Source: CAZQYC01 sp043746555 (lineage in GTDB: Bacteria > Pseudomonadota > Gammaproteobacteria > Steroidobacterales > Steroidobacteraceae). Taken from it: a DNA stretch of 7,422 nucleotides. The stretch is taken from contig JAYTQU010000310.1 of assembly GCA_043746555.1 (NCBI GenBank), positions 1-7,422 on the forward strand, written 5' to 3'. Shown piece by piece: positions 1-4,561 of the stretch (its first letter is position 1; each line of letters starts with the position of its first letter). The notes under the pieces were generated by a model. It searched no databases, had not been told where the DNA came from, and saw only the letters and a program-made list of their open reading frames with translations. The position numbers and the translations under genes are program-made.

Positions 1-48
1 AGCACAGTAAAACAGCGCCGACTAACGCTCCGCCGACTGCTCACCTCA

Positions 49-81
49 GGTGTGCACCAACCTAGGAAATCGGGTGTGCAC
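49..81. repeat. Two direct copies of GGTGTGCAC upstream of the left gene
   Basis: GGTGTGCAC occurs at 49-57 and 73-81, a centre spacing of 24 bases, and each copy contains the palindrome GTGCAC. Paired sites just upstream of a gene can be operators, but I cannot name a regulator and no clear promoter is visible beside them. Confidence 0.35.
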
Positions 82-83
82 GA

Positions 84-113
84 AGGAGGAAATTTTGCAG
101 GAGGAAATTATGC
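84..113 (+). repeat. Tandem duplication of a ribosome binding site plus start codon
   Basis: Two adjacent 15-base units, 84-98 and 99-113, differ at one position (T95 versus A110). Each holds AGGAGG, a five-base spacer and a start codon, TTG in the first and ATG in the second, both in the same frame. The copy number of two, the exact 15-base period and the retained frame suggest a recent slippage duplication of the initiation region. Confidence 0.75.
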
Positions 114-427
114 GGCATTTGCTGCTCACGAGTCCCGTCACCCTAGAGACTTGGCAATCAGTCCTGCGTGGAACGGATTCAGCCACCATTTTTCAAGACT
201 ATGCCCAAACGTTTCAAGGATCTCGCCAGTTCAATATCACAATTGAATTGCAACGGATCATCGATGACTTTGGAATTCAAAGCTTGACGGCCATTTATTC
301 GGTAAGACACGGCATGGTCGAAGGAGTCTGGATAGATCCCCTGCATAACTACATCGCCACTGTCTTCAGTAAGGCCACTGGTGACGACGACGATGTTGTC
401 CTGATCAATTCATTTATGAACCGCTAG
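110..427 (+). CDS. Hypothetical protein, 105 aa, unrecognised
   Basis: An open frame preceded by a strong ribosome binding site (AGGAGG at 99-104, five bases before ATG 110). I do not recognise the family. The product is about 105 residues, soluble-looking, with no signal peptide or membrane segment. Its middle has a hydrophobic/polar pattern like a small alpha/beta fold, and near the C-terminus there is a run of four aspartates (GDDDD) before VVLINSF. An upstream in-frame TTG at 95 has its own AGGAGG (84-89), so a 110-residue form is also possible. A GTG at 50 is in frame but has no ribosome binding site. The region looks more AT-rich than the core genes to the right and lies beyond a recombinase remnant, so it may be cargo of a degraded mobile element. 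It could also be a truncated piece of a larger gene. The strong initiation signal makes a real gene more likely than chance. Confidence 0.5.
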   Translation: MRHLLLTSPVTLETWQSVLRGTDSATIFQDYAQTFQGSRQFNITIELQRIIDDFGIQSLTAIYSVRHGMVEGVWIDPLHNYIATVFSKATGDDDDVVLINSFMNR

Positions 428-468
428 ATACAAGCGCTCAGCGCGGCAGTGCGGAAGCTAGTTTGCAG

Positions 469-588
469 TTAGTGCAACTGGTGAAGACCTTCCGGCCGAA
501 CGTTGGTGTACCGCTTAAGCATGTTCCAATCTCTGTGCGCTGTTGCGAGTGCGACCTGCTCAATACAAATTCCCGCTTCAAACTCTGA
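469..588 (-). pseudogene. Tyrosine recombinase (integrase) C-terminal remnant
   Basis: Reading the minus strand toward the TAA at 469-471 gives about 38 codons resembling the C-terminal end of phage-type tyrosine recombinases: EAGICIEQVALATA, then HRDWNMLKRYTNVRPE, then a short tail. In this family the conserved His (535-537) lies nine residues before the nucleophile Tyr (508-510), as in XerD, and that spacing is kept here. The residue before the His is Ala where Gly is usual. Upstream of about 588 the frame stays open to a TAG at 700-702 but carries no recombinase motifs. An Arg-containing TDIR at 584-595 in another frame could be a relic of the catalytic DLRH box, too close to the rest, which would imply a small deletion and frameshift. 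The N-terminal DNA-binding domain and the first catalytic Arg box are absent. The fragment should be inactive. Confidence 0.72.
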
Positions 589-740
589 TGTCCGTGAACC
601 CGAAAGCGTATCGATAGTTGCGCAACCTTGCGCGTGACAATGAGGCCCCAGTGAGGCCCCAGAAGATTTTTGAAAGGACGCAGAGCGTTGAGAACTCTGC
701 TAACTACAGTTGGTGTGCCCAAGGGCACTAGAAGAGTGAA
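589..740. other. Non-coding stretch with small repeats
   Basis: No gene is supported here. It contains a perfect tandem duplication of the 11-mer TGAGGCCCCAG (641-651 and 652-662) and two short inverted repeats, GCAGAG/CTCTGC (680-685, 695-700) and GTGCCC/GGGCAC (715-720, 723-728). Given the recombinase fragment next to it, it is probably further decayed mobile-element DNA. Confidence 0.5.
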
Positions 741-783
741 CCTTTCTGGTATGAATTGCATTTAGCAATTCATACCAGAGAGG
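741..783 (-). terminator. Long hairpin directly after tRNA-Pro, possible terminator
   Basis: Arms 741-759 and 765-783 are complementary over 19 bases with one mismatch and a 5-base loop (760-764); the inner 15 pairs are perfect. It begins one base after the tRNA CCA end on the transcribed strand. There is no proper T-tract beyond it (the minus strand reads TTCACTCTTC), so Rho-independent termination is plausible but not typical. The single mismatch is A/C in a minus-strand transcript and a G/U wobble in a plus-strand transcript. It could instead be a small inverted-repeat element or part of an attachment site. Confidence 0.55.
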
Positions 784-784
784 T

Positions 785-861
<77 letters not shown>

Positions 862-876
862 AATTCGATTGCTGCG

Positions 877-899
877 ACTGACCGTGGGAGCGGGTCAGT
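877..899 (-). repeat. Short inverted repeat over the ispB stop codon
   Basis: ACTGACC (877-883) pairs with GGTCAGT (893-899) across a 9-base loop, and the ispB TGA lies inside the stem. No T-tract follows, so it is not a standard terminator. It could shape processing between ispB and tRNA-Pro, or be chance. Confidence 0.3.
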
Positions 900-1875
900 A
901 GGTGCGAGCGACGGCAAAGTCCGCGAGTTCGCCAAGTGCGCGTCGATAGGTTGAATCGCGAAAAGTGGCCAGATCATCGAGCAGAGCCGCTTTTGCCAGT
1001 TCGGCTTCTTGCCGCGCGCGGCGGGCAGTGTACTCAAGCCCTCCCGTGGATTCAATTGCAGCGGTGATGTCGTGCAGATGTTCGAGGCCGCCGTGTTCGA
1101 TGGCGTTGCGAATCATGGCTTGTTGTTCGGCATTGCCGTGTTTGAGCGCGTGGATTAACGGAAGAGTCGGTTTGCCTTCGGCCAGATCGTCGCCGACGCT
1201 CTTGCCGAGTGCGGTTTGGTTGGCGTTGTAGTCGAGCGCGTCATCGACCAATTGAAATGCTATTCCCAAATGTTTGCCATAGCGCAACAGCGAGTCCTGT
1301 TGGGCAGGTGAGGCGCTGGCGAGGATACCCGCGAGGCCGCAGCCGGCTTCGAATAGCTTGGCGGTCTTGCGATAAATCACGTCGAAATACCGTTGCTCGG
1401 TGGTTTCGGGATCGTTCGCATTCATCAATTGCAGCACTTCGCCTTCGGCGATCTTGTTGGTGGCGCTGGCCATGATGTCCATGATGCGCATTTCGTCGAT
1501 GTCGACCATCATCTCGAAAGCGCGCGAGTAGAGAAAATCACCGACCAGCACGCTGGCTTCGTTACCCCAAACGGAATTTGCAGTGCCGCGGCCACGGCGC
1601 AGGTCGGAATCATCGACCACGTCATCATGTAATAGAGTGGCAGTATGGATGAGTTCGATGATCGCGGCCGCTTCGGTGTGCCGCGTTCCGGTATAGCCGC
1701 AGGCGTGCGCCGCCACGACCACTACGAGAGGTCGAAGTCGTTTGCCGCCACCGGCAATGATGTATTCCGCCACCTGATTTACCAGAACAACGTCGCTAGC
1801 AAGGCGCGCACGGATGACTCGGTCCACGTCGGCAAGGTCGGTTGCGACCAATTTTTTTATTGTTTCAAGTGTCAT
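895..1875 (-). CDS. ispB: Octaprenyl diphosphate synthase (trans-polyprenyl synthase)
   Basis: A 326-residue cytosolic enzyme that extends farnesyl diphosphate with isopentenyl diphosphate to make the long isoprenoid side chain of ubiquinone and menaquinone. The sequence shows the full trans-prenyltransferase signature: GGGKRLRP (residues 42-49), the first aspartate-rich motif HDDVVDDSDLRRG (83-95) with the two arginines, KTAKLFEA (170-177), the second aspartate motif FQLVDDALDY (207-216) and GKSVGDDLAEGKPTLPL (224 onward). Length and N-terminus (MTLETIKKL) agree with E. coli IspB (323 residues), supporting ATG 1875. The start has no good ribosome binding site. The exact chain length made cannot be read with certainty; octaprenyl is assigned from similarity and from the conserved position next to rplU. 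It is divergent from rplU, an arrangement common in Gammaproteobacteria, and I found no convincing promoter for it. Confidence 0.95.
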   Translation of the reverse strand: MTLETIKKLVATDLADVDRVIRARLASDVVLVNQVAEYIIAGGGKRLRPLVVVVAAHACGYTGTRHTEAAAIIELIHTATLLHDDVVDDSDLRRGRGTANSVWGNEASVLVGDFLYSRAFEMMVDIDEMRIMDIMASATNKIAEGEVLQLMNANDPETTEQRYFDVIYRKTAKLFEAGCGLAGILASASPAQQDSLLRYGKHLGIAFQLVDDALDYNANQTALGKSVGDDLAEGKPTLPLIHALKHGNAEQQAMIRNAIEHGGLEHLHDITAAIESTGGLEYTARRARQEAELAKAALLDDLATFRDSTYRRALGELADFAVARTY

Positions 1876-1999
1876 TCAATTTGAGTAGCGCGGATCCTGG
1901 CTCTACCTAATCCCCTCGTACAAGGCGTGGAATGGTAGCCGAAAGGCCGCAATCGCGGGGCACCGTCGCGGGTCGACGTGCGTTTTCGAGCGCCGGCTT

Positions 2000-2018
2000 C
2001 CGAGTTCGGGCCGAGTTC
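2000..2018. repeat. CCGAGTTC repeated with an 11-base period
   Basis: CCGAGTTC occurs at 2000-2007 and 2011-2018 in the ispB/rplU intergenic region, one helical turn apart. Apart from this and the rplU promoter, the 269 bases between the two genes (1876-2144) show nothing I can identify. Function unknown and possibly chance. Confidence 0.25.
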
Positions 2019-2061
2019 CGGCAAGTTGTGGCGCGGGTTGGAGATTTTCCGGTCGATGCGC

Positions 2062-2090
2062 TTGCCCTGCAGGCGTGTAGTCCGTAAACT
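2062..2090 (+). promoter_or_regulatory. Sigma-70 type promoter of rplU-rpmA-obgE
   Basis: TTGCCC (2062-2067) and TAAACT (2085-2090) are separated by exactly 17 bases, each matching four of six consensus positions. The stretch after the -10 is GC-rich (CCGCG), as in stringently controlled ribosomal promoters. Transcription would begin near 2097, giving a leader of about 48 bases. Confidence 0.6.
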
Positions 2091-2103
2091 CCGCGTCCTT
2101 TTC

Positions 2104-2117
2104 GCCGGGACTCCGGC
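2104..2117 (+). other. Small hairpin in the rplU leader
   Basis: GCCGG (2104-2108) pairs with CCGGC (2113-2117) around a GACT loop, 17 bases upstream of the rplU ribosome binding site. It is five GC-rich pairs, too short to assign to a known ribosomal leader family. It might stabilise the mRNA 5' end. Confidence 0.3.
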
Positions 2118-2144
2118 CGCAAGAATTTGAGTTGGAGAGTAATG

Positions 2145-2459
2145 ATGTACGCCGTCATCGTCACGGGTGGAAAGCAGTATCGCGTTAGCGAAGGTTCGGT
2201 TCTCAAGATTGAGAAACTCGAAGCCGAAGCGGGCGCAAATGTAGAGTTCGACAAGGTTCTCATGGTCGCCAACGGAGATAAGGTGAGCCTCGGCACGCCG
2301 CATCTAGCGGGTGCCAAAGTGACCGGAACGGTCCAAAGCCACGGCAAGAGCGACAAGGTGACGATCGTGAAATTCCGTCGCCGTAAGCATTACTTGCGCC
2401 AGGGCACCCATCGCCAACACTACACCGAAATTAAAGTTACCAGCATCGCGGGCGCTTAA
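2145..2459 (+). CDS. rplU: 50S ribosomal protein L21
   Basis: A 104-residue large-subunit protein that binds 23S rRNA and contacts L20 in assembly. The N-terminus MYAVIVTGGKQYRV is the L21 signature, and the basic C-terminal region FRRRKHYLRQGTHRQ is the conserved rRNA-binding segment of the family. Length matches E. coli L21 (103 residues). Two ATG codons are adjacent (2142 and 2145). The second is chosen because GGAG (2134-2137) is then seven bases away and the protein begins with the conserved MYAV. It is the first gene of rplU-rpmA-obgE, with rpmA starting 32 bases after its stop. Confidence 0.96.
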   Translation: MYAVIVTGGKQYRVSEGSVLKIEKLEAEAGANVEFDKVLMVANGDKVSLGTPHLAGAKVTGTVQSHGKSDKVTIVKFRRRKHYLRQGTHRQHYTEIKVTSIAGA

Positions 2460-2470
2460 GCCTTAAGCCC
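2451..2470 (+). other. Small hairpin at the rplU stop codon
   Basis: GCTTAA (2454-2459) pairs with TTAAGC (2463-2468) around a 3-base loop, with two more pairs below a bulge. It covers the rplU TAA and ends before the rpmA ribosome binding site. It could act in mRNA processing between the two genes; evidence is only the pairing. Confidence 0.25.
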
Positions 2471-2491
2471 TCGAATTTTGGAGAGATAGAA

Positions 2492-2749
2492 ATGGCACAT
2501 AAAAAAGCCGGCGGCAGTACCAAGAACGGCCGCGATTCGGAAAGTAAACGACTGGGCTTGAAGAAGTCCGGCGGTCAAGCTGTGATTGCGGGCAATATCA
2601 TTGTTCGTCAGCGCGGCACGCAATATCACGCCGGCGACAACGTCGGCATGGGCACCGACCACACACTGTTTGCATTGACCAACGGAACGGTGGCCTTTCG
2701 CAAGAAGGGCCTTGCACAAAATACTTTCGTGAGTGTTGTGACGGAGTAA
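2492..2749 (+). CDS. rpmA: 50S ribosomal protein L27
   Basis: An 85-residue large-subunit protein whose flexible N-terminus reaches the peptidyl-transferase centre. The start MAHKKAGGSTKNGRDSESKR is nearly identical to E. coli L27 (also 85 residues), followed by the family block IIVRQRGTQYHAGDNVGMGTDHTLFA. There is no N-terminal extension of the kind cleaved off in Firmicutes L27. GGAGAG (2480-2485) sits six bases before ATG 2492. It is the second gene of the rplU-rpmA-obgE unit. A hairpin lies between it and obgE and may reduce read-through. Confidence 0.97.
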   Translation: MAHKKAGGSTKNGRDSESKRLGLKKSGGQAVIAGNIIVRQRGTQYHAGDNVGMGTDHTLFALTNGTVAFRKKGLAQNTFVSVVTE

Positions 2750-2772
2750 GTCGTCAATGGTCTTCGATCGCG

Positions 2773-2802
2773 CAAAGCCCTGGCTAAACCGCTGGGGCTT
2801 TG
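2773..2802 (+). terminator. Hairpin between rpmA and obgE, probable attenuator
   Basis: CAAAGCCC (2773-2780) pairs with GGGCTTTG (2795-2802), and the stem extends inward to about 12 pairs including two G/U pairs with a 6-base loop (2785-2790). What follows, TCATTTAGG, is only weakly T-rich, so it probably gives partial termination, lowering obgE expression relative to the ribosomal proteins. It lies 14 bases before the obgE start and could also affect its translation. Confidence 0.5.
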
Positions 2803-2816
2803 TCATTTAGGCACAT

Positions 2817-3977
2817 ATGAAATTCGTCGATGAAGCCACCGTCAAAGTCCAAGCCGGCAACGGCGGTCGCGGCTGTTTGAGTTTTCGTCGCGAAAAATTT
2901 ATTCCGTTCGGCGGCCCCGATGGCGGTGAGGGCGGACTCGGCGGCAGCATCTATTTTGTAGCAGCCGAAGGGATCAACACACTGGCGGATTTTCGCTTCA
3001 TGCGAACGTTTCGCGCGCCGCATGGGACTGCCGGCGGTGGCAACGATTGCACCGGCGCGGGAGGGGAAGACATTGACGTCCGAGTGCCCGTCGGCACCGT
3101 GATTTTCGATGCCGACACCGACGAGCAATTGGGCGATCTCACGCATGCCGGCGATCGAATTCTGGTTGCAAGAGGCGGTAAGGGCGGATGGGGCAATGCG
3201 AAATTCAAGTCCAGCACCAACCGCACGCCGCGCAAGGCGATGCCGGGGTTGCCGGGAGAGCAGCGCGATCTCAAGATGGAACTGAAGCTGATCGCCGACG
3301 TGGGTCTCCTTGGATTACCGAATGCCGGCAAATCCACCTTAATCAGTGCGGTTTCCGCTGCGCGCCCAAGAATCGCAGATTATCCTTTCACCACGCTGCA
3401 TCCGAACCTAGGTGTGGTGTCCGTCGGTATGAATCGTAGTTTCGTCATGGCGGATATTCCAGGGCTCATCGAAGGCGCTGCGGAAGGCGCGGGGCTAGGC
3501 ATTCGATTCCTCAAACATTTGCAGCGCACTGGGTTGCTACTGCATCTGGTCGACATTGCGCCGCTTGATCCCCAAGCCGATCCGGTTGTCGATGCCAAGT
3601 CTATCGTGGGTGAGCTAAAGAAATTCAGTCCGGAGCTGGTCGCGAAAGAGCGCTGGCTTGTGTTGAACAAGCTTGATTTGTTGCCCGCCATTGAAGCCGA
3701 CAAGCGCTGTAGAGAGATTGTGAAGCGCTTGAAATGGACCGGGCCGGTCCATCGTATCTCCGGCCTCGCGCATCAAGGCACGCAGGAGTTATGTCAGGCG
3801 GTGATGCGAAGGCTGGAGCAACTCAAGACGAATGTACCCGGAGAGGATGGACAAGTTGCGCCTCCCTTGAAGGCCAAACGTACCCAGAAAAAGACTGTCT
3901 CCAAGAAGAAAGCCGGCAAGAAAAAAGCGGGTAAAAAGAAGGCTGCGAAGAAAAAGCCGATCGCACGCAAGAAATAA
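2817..3977 (+). CDS. obgE: Obg GTPase (ribosome assembly) with lysine-rich tail
   Basis: An essential GTPase that binds the 50S subunit during late assembly and links growth to the stringent response. The glycine-rich Obg fold fills residues 1-158 (MKFVDEATVKVQAGNGG; FGGPDGGEGG at 31-40). The G domain follows: GLPNAGKST (166-174), the switch segment DYPFTT (188-193), DIPG (213-216), NKLD (284-287) and a G5 loop near 314. Only a weak AGG (2809-2811) precedes ATG 2817, but the conserved N-terminus fixes the start. The tail is unusual. E. coli ObgE ends in an acidic region, whereas residues 351-386 here hold 18 lysines, two arginines and no acidic residue, in KKAGKKKAGKKKAAKKK-like repeats recalling histone H1-like proteins. 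The stop codon is embedded in the A-tract of a convergent terminator shared with rpsT. Confidence 0.95.
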   Translation: MKFVDEATVKVQAGNGGRGCLSFRREKFIPFGGPDGGEGGLGGSIYFVAAEGINTLADFRFMRTFRAPHGTAGGGNDCTGAGGEDIDVRVPVGTVIFDADTDEQLGDLTHAGDRILVARGGKGGWGNAKFKSSTNRTPRKAMPGLPGEQRDLKMELKLIADVGLLGLPNAGKSTLISAVSAARPRIADYPFTTLHPNLGVVSVGMNRSFVMADIPGLIEGAAEGAGLGIRFLKHLQRTGLLLHLVDIAPLDPQADPVVDAKSIVGELKKFSPELVAKERWLVLNKLDLLPAIEADKRCREIVKRLKWTGPVHRISGLAHQGTQELCQAVMRRLEQLKTNVPGEDGQVAPPLKAKRTQKKTVSKKKAGKKKAGKKKAAKKKPIARKK

Positions 3978-4003
3978 AAAAACCGGGCAGAGCCCGGCTT
4001 TTC
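3976..4003. terminator. Bidirectional terminator between obgE and rpsT
   Basis: The stem is CCGGGC (3983-3988) with GCCCGG (3992-3997) and a 3-base loop. On the minus strand it is followed at once by seven T (complement of 3976-3982), a strong terminator for rpsT, which ends 47 bases upstream. On the plus strand it is followed by CTTTTCGTT, a reasonable terminator for obgE. The obgE TAA at 3975-3977 overlaps the minus-strand T-tract. Confidence 0.85.
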
Positions 4004-4044
4004 GTTGCATCGTCGCAGAATCTAGGTTGATTCGTTATGCCGGT

Positions 4045-4317
4045 TTACTTCGCCGTCACTAGCGCCTTCACACGCGCATTTAAGCCGCTTTTGTAGCGTG
4101 CCGCCGCGTTTCGGTGAATGAGTCCCTTATTGACCATGGAATCGATTACCGGAATCGCGCCCTTCAGGTTAGTTGCTGCTTCATCTTTTTTGCCGGCTTG
4201 CACTGCCGTCAGCACGCCCTTCATCGCCGTACGCAGGCTCGAACGGGTCGCCATGTTGTGGGCGCGGCGCTTAACGGTTTGTCGGGCGCGCTTCTCGGCT
4301 GATTTGATATTGGCCAC
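4045..4317 (-). CDS. rpsT: 30S ribosomal protein S20, GTG start
   Basis: A 90-residue small-subunit protein that binds the 5' domain of 16S rRNA and acts in early assembly. The sequence reads ANIKSAEKRARQTVKRRAHN, then a basic helical body, then NKGLIHRNAAARYKS, all typical of bacterial S20 (87 residues in E. coli). The start is GTG 4317: GCC-Ala follows as in other S20 proteins, and TTGGAG (4327-4332) sits nine bases upstream. An in-frame TTG at 4332 is part of that ribosome binding site and is not the start. E. coli rpsT also uses a non-ATG start (TTG), tied to autoregulation by S20. The same may hold here by inference. The gene is convergent with obgE and divergent from ribF. Confidence 0.94.
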   Translation of the reverse strand: MANIKSAEKRARQTVKRRAHNMATRSSLRTAMKGVLTAVQAGKKDEAATNLKGAIPVIDSMVNKGLIHRNAAARYKSGLNARVKALVTAK

Positions 4318-4320
4318 TGC

Positions 4321-4332
4321 TGGAGGCTCCAA
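4321..4332 (-). promoter_or_regulatory. Palindromic ribosome binding site of rpsT
   Basis: The rpsT Shine-Dalgarno sits inside the perfect 11-base palindrome TGGAGCCTCCA (4321-4331). The CCTCC half could compete with the ribosome for GGAG, only through a very tight fold or in trans. This bears on how the GTG start is controlled; no effect is shown. Confidence 0.4.
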
Positions 4333-4346
4333 AAAATGAGGCGCGA

Positions 4347-4375
4347 ATTCTGCCGATGCGGGCCGGGAAAGGCAA
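4347..4375 (-). promoter_or_regulatory. Promoter candidate for rpsT
   Basis: On the minus strand TTGCCT (4370-4375) and CAGAAT (4347-4352) are 17 bases apart, each matching four of six consensus positions. A GC-rich discriminator (TCGCGCC) follows. The start would be near 4340, leaving a leader of only about 23 bases. Confidence 0.5.
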
Positions 4376-4417
4376 GCGAAATACCGGCTATCGGGACAAA
4401 CGGCTACAACACCGGCG

Positions 4418-4436
4418 TTCCGAATCGACTTCGGAA
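4418..4436. repeat. Inverted repeat in the rpsT/ribF divergent region
   Basis: TTCCGAA (4418-4424) and TTCGGAA (4430-4436) form a perfect 7-bp inverted repeat around a 5-base loop, lying between the two divergent promoter candidates. GAATCGA is also repeated 12 bases apart within it (4422-4428, 4434-4440). It could be an operator; no regulator can be named. Confidence 0.3.
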
Positions 4437-4482
4437 TCGATCAAGCGTCAGTGTACCGAACGCGTTCACGCGCCCGGTTTAT

Positions 4483-4512
4483 TTAACGAAGCGTGTGACC
4501 GTCCCCTATAAT
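4483..4512 (+). promoter_or_regulatory. Promoter candidate for ribF-ileS
   Basis: A perfect -10 box, TATAAT, lies at 4507-4512, with TTAACG (4483-4488) 18 bases upstream as a four-of-six -35. The following TCCCGGCC is a GC-rich discriminator. The start would be near 4519, giving a leader of about 43 bases. Confidence 0.6.
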
Positions 4513-4561
4513 TCCCGGCCTTGGGTTTCGTATTTGAGATTCGCGGAGTTGGCGCCGGGCG

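Noticed and set aside
52..246. Plus-strand open frame of 64 codons
   Set aside because: Overlaps the better-supported gene at 110-427, and neither Shine-Dalgarno serves its start.
495..503. CCGAACGT shared with the tRNA-Pro anticodon arm, as a possible att repeat
   Set aside because: Only eight bases and in the wrong part of the tRNA for a typical integrase crossover; chance is enough.
438..761. Minus-strand open frame of 107 codons starting in the hairpin loop
   Set aside because: No ribosome binding site. It is a different frame from the recombinase motifs, which it overlaps completely, and its product resembles nothing I know.
2127..2144. Upstream TTG start for rplU adding six or seven residues
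   Set aside because: It would place the Shine-Dalgarno inside the coding region, and L21 proteins begin at MYAV.
1872..2356. Two minus-strand frames of 143 and 149 codons across the ispB/rplU gap
   Set aside because: Both run antisense through rplU and its promoter and have no ribosome binding site or recognisable product.
4318..4332. TTG start for rpsT adding five residues
   Set aside because: This TTG is part of the TTGGAG ribosome binding site, and S20 proteins begin at the residues following the GTG.
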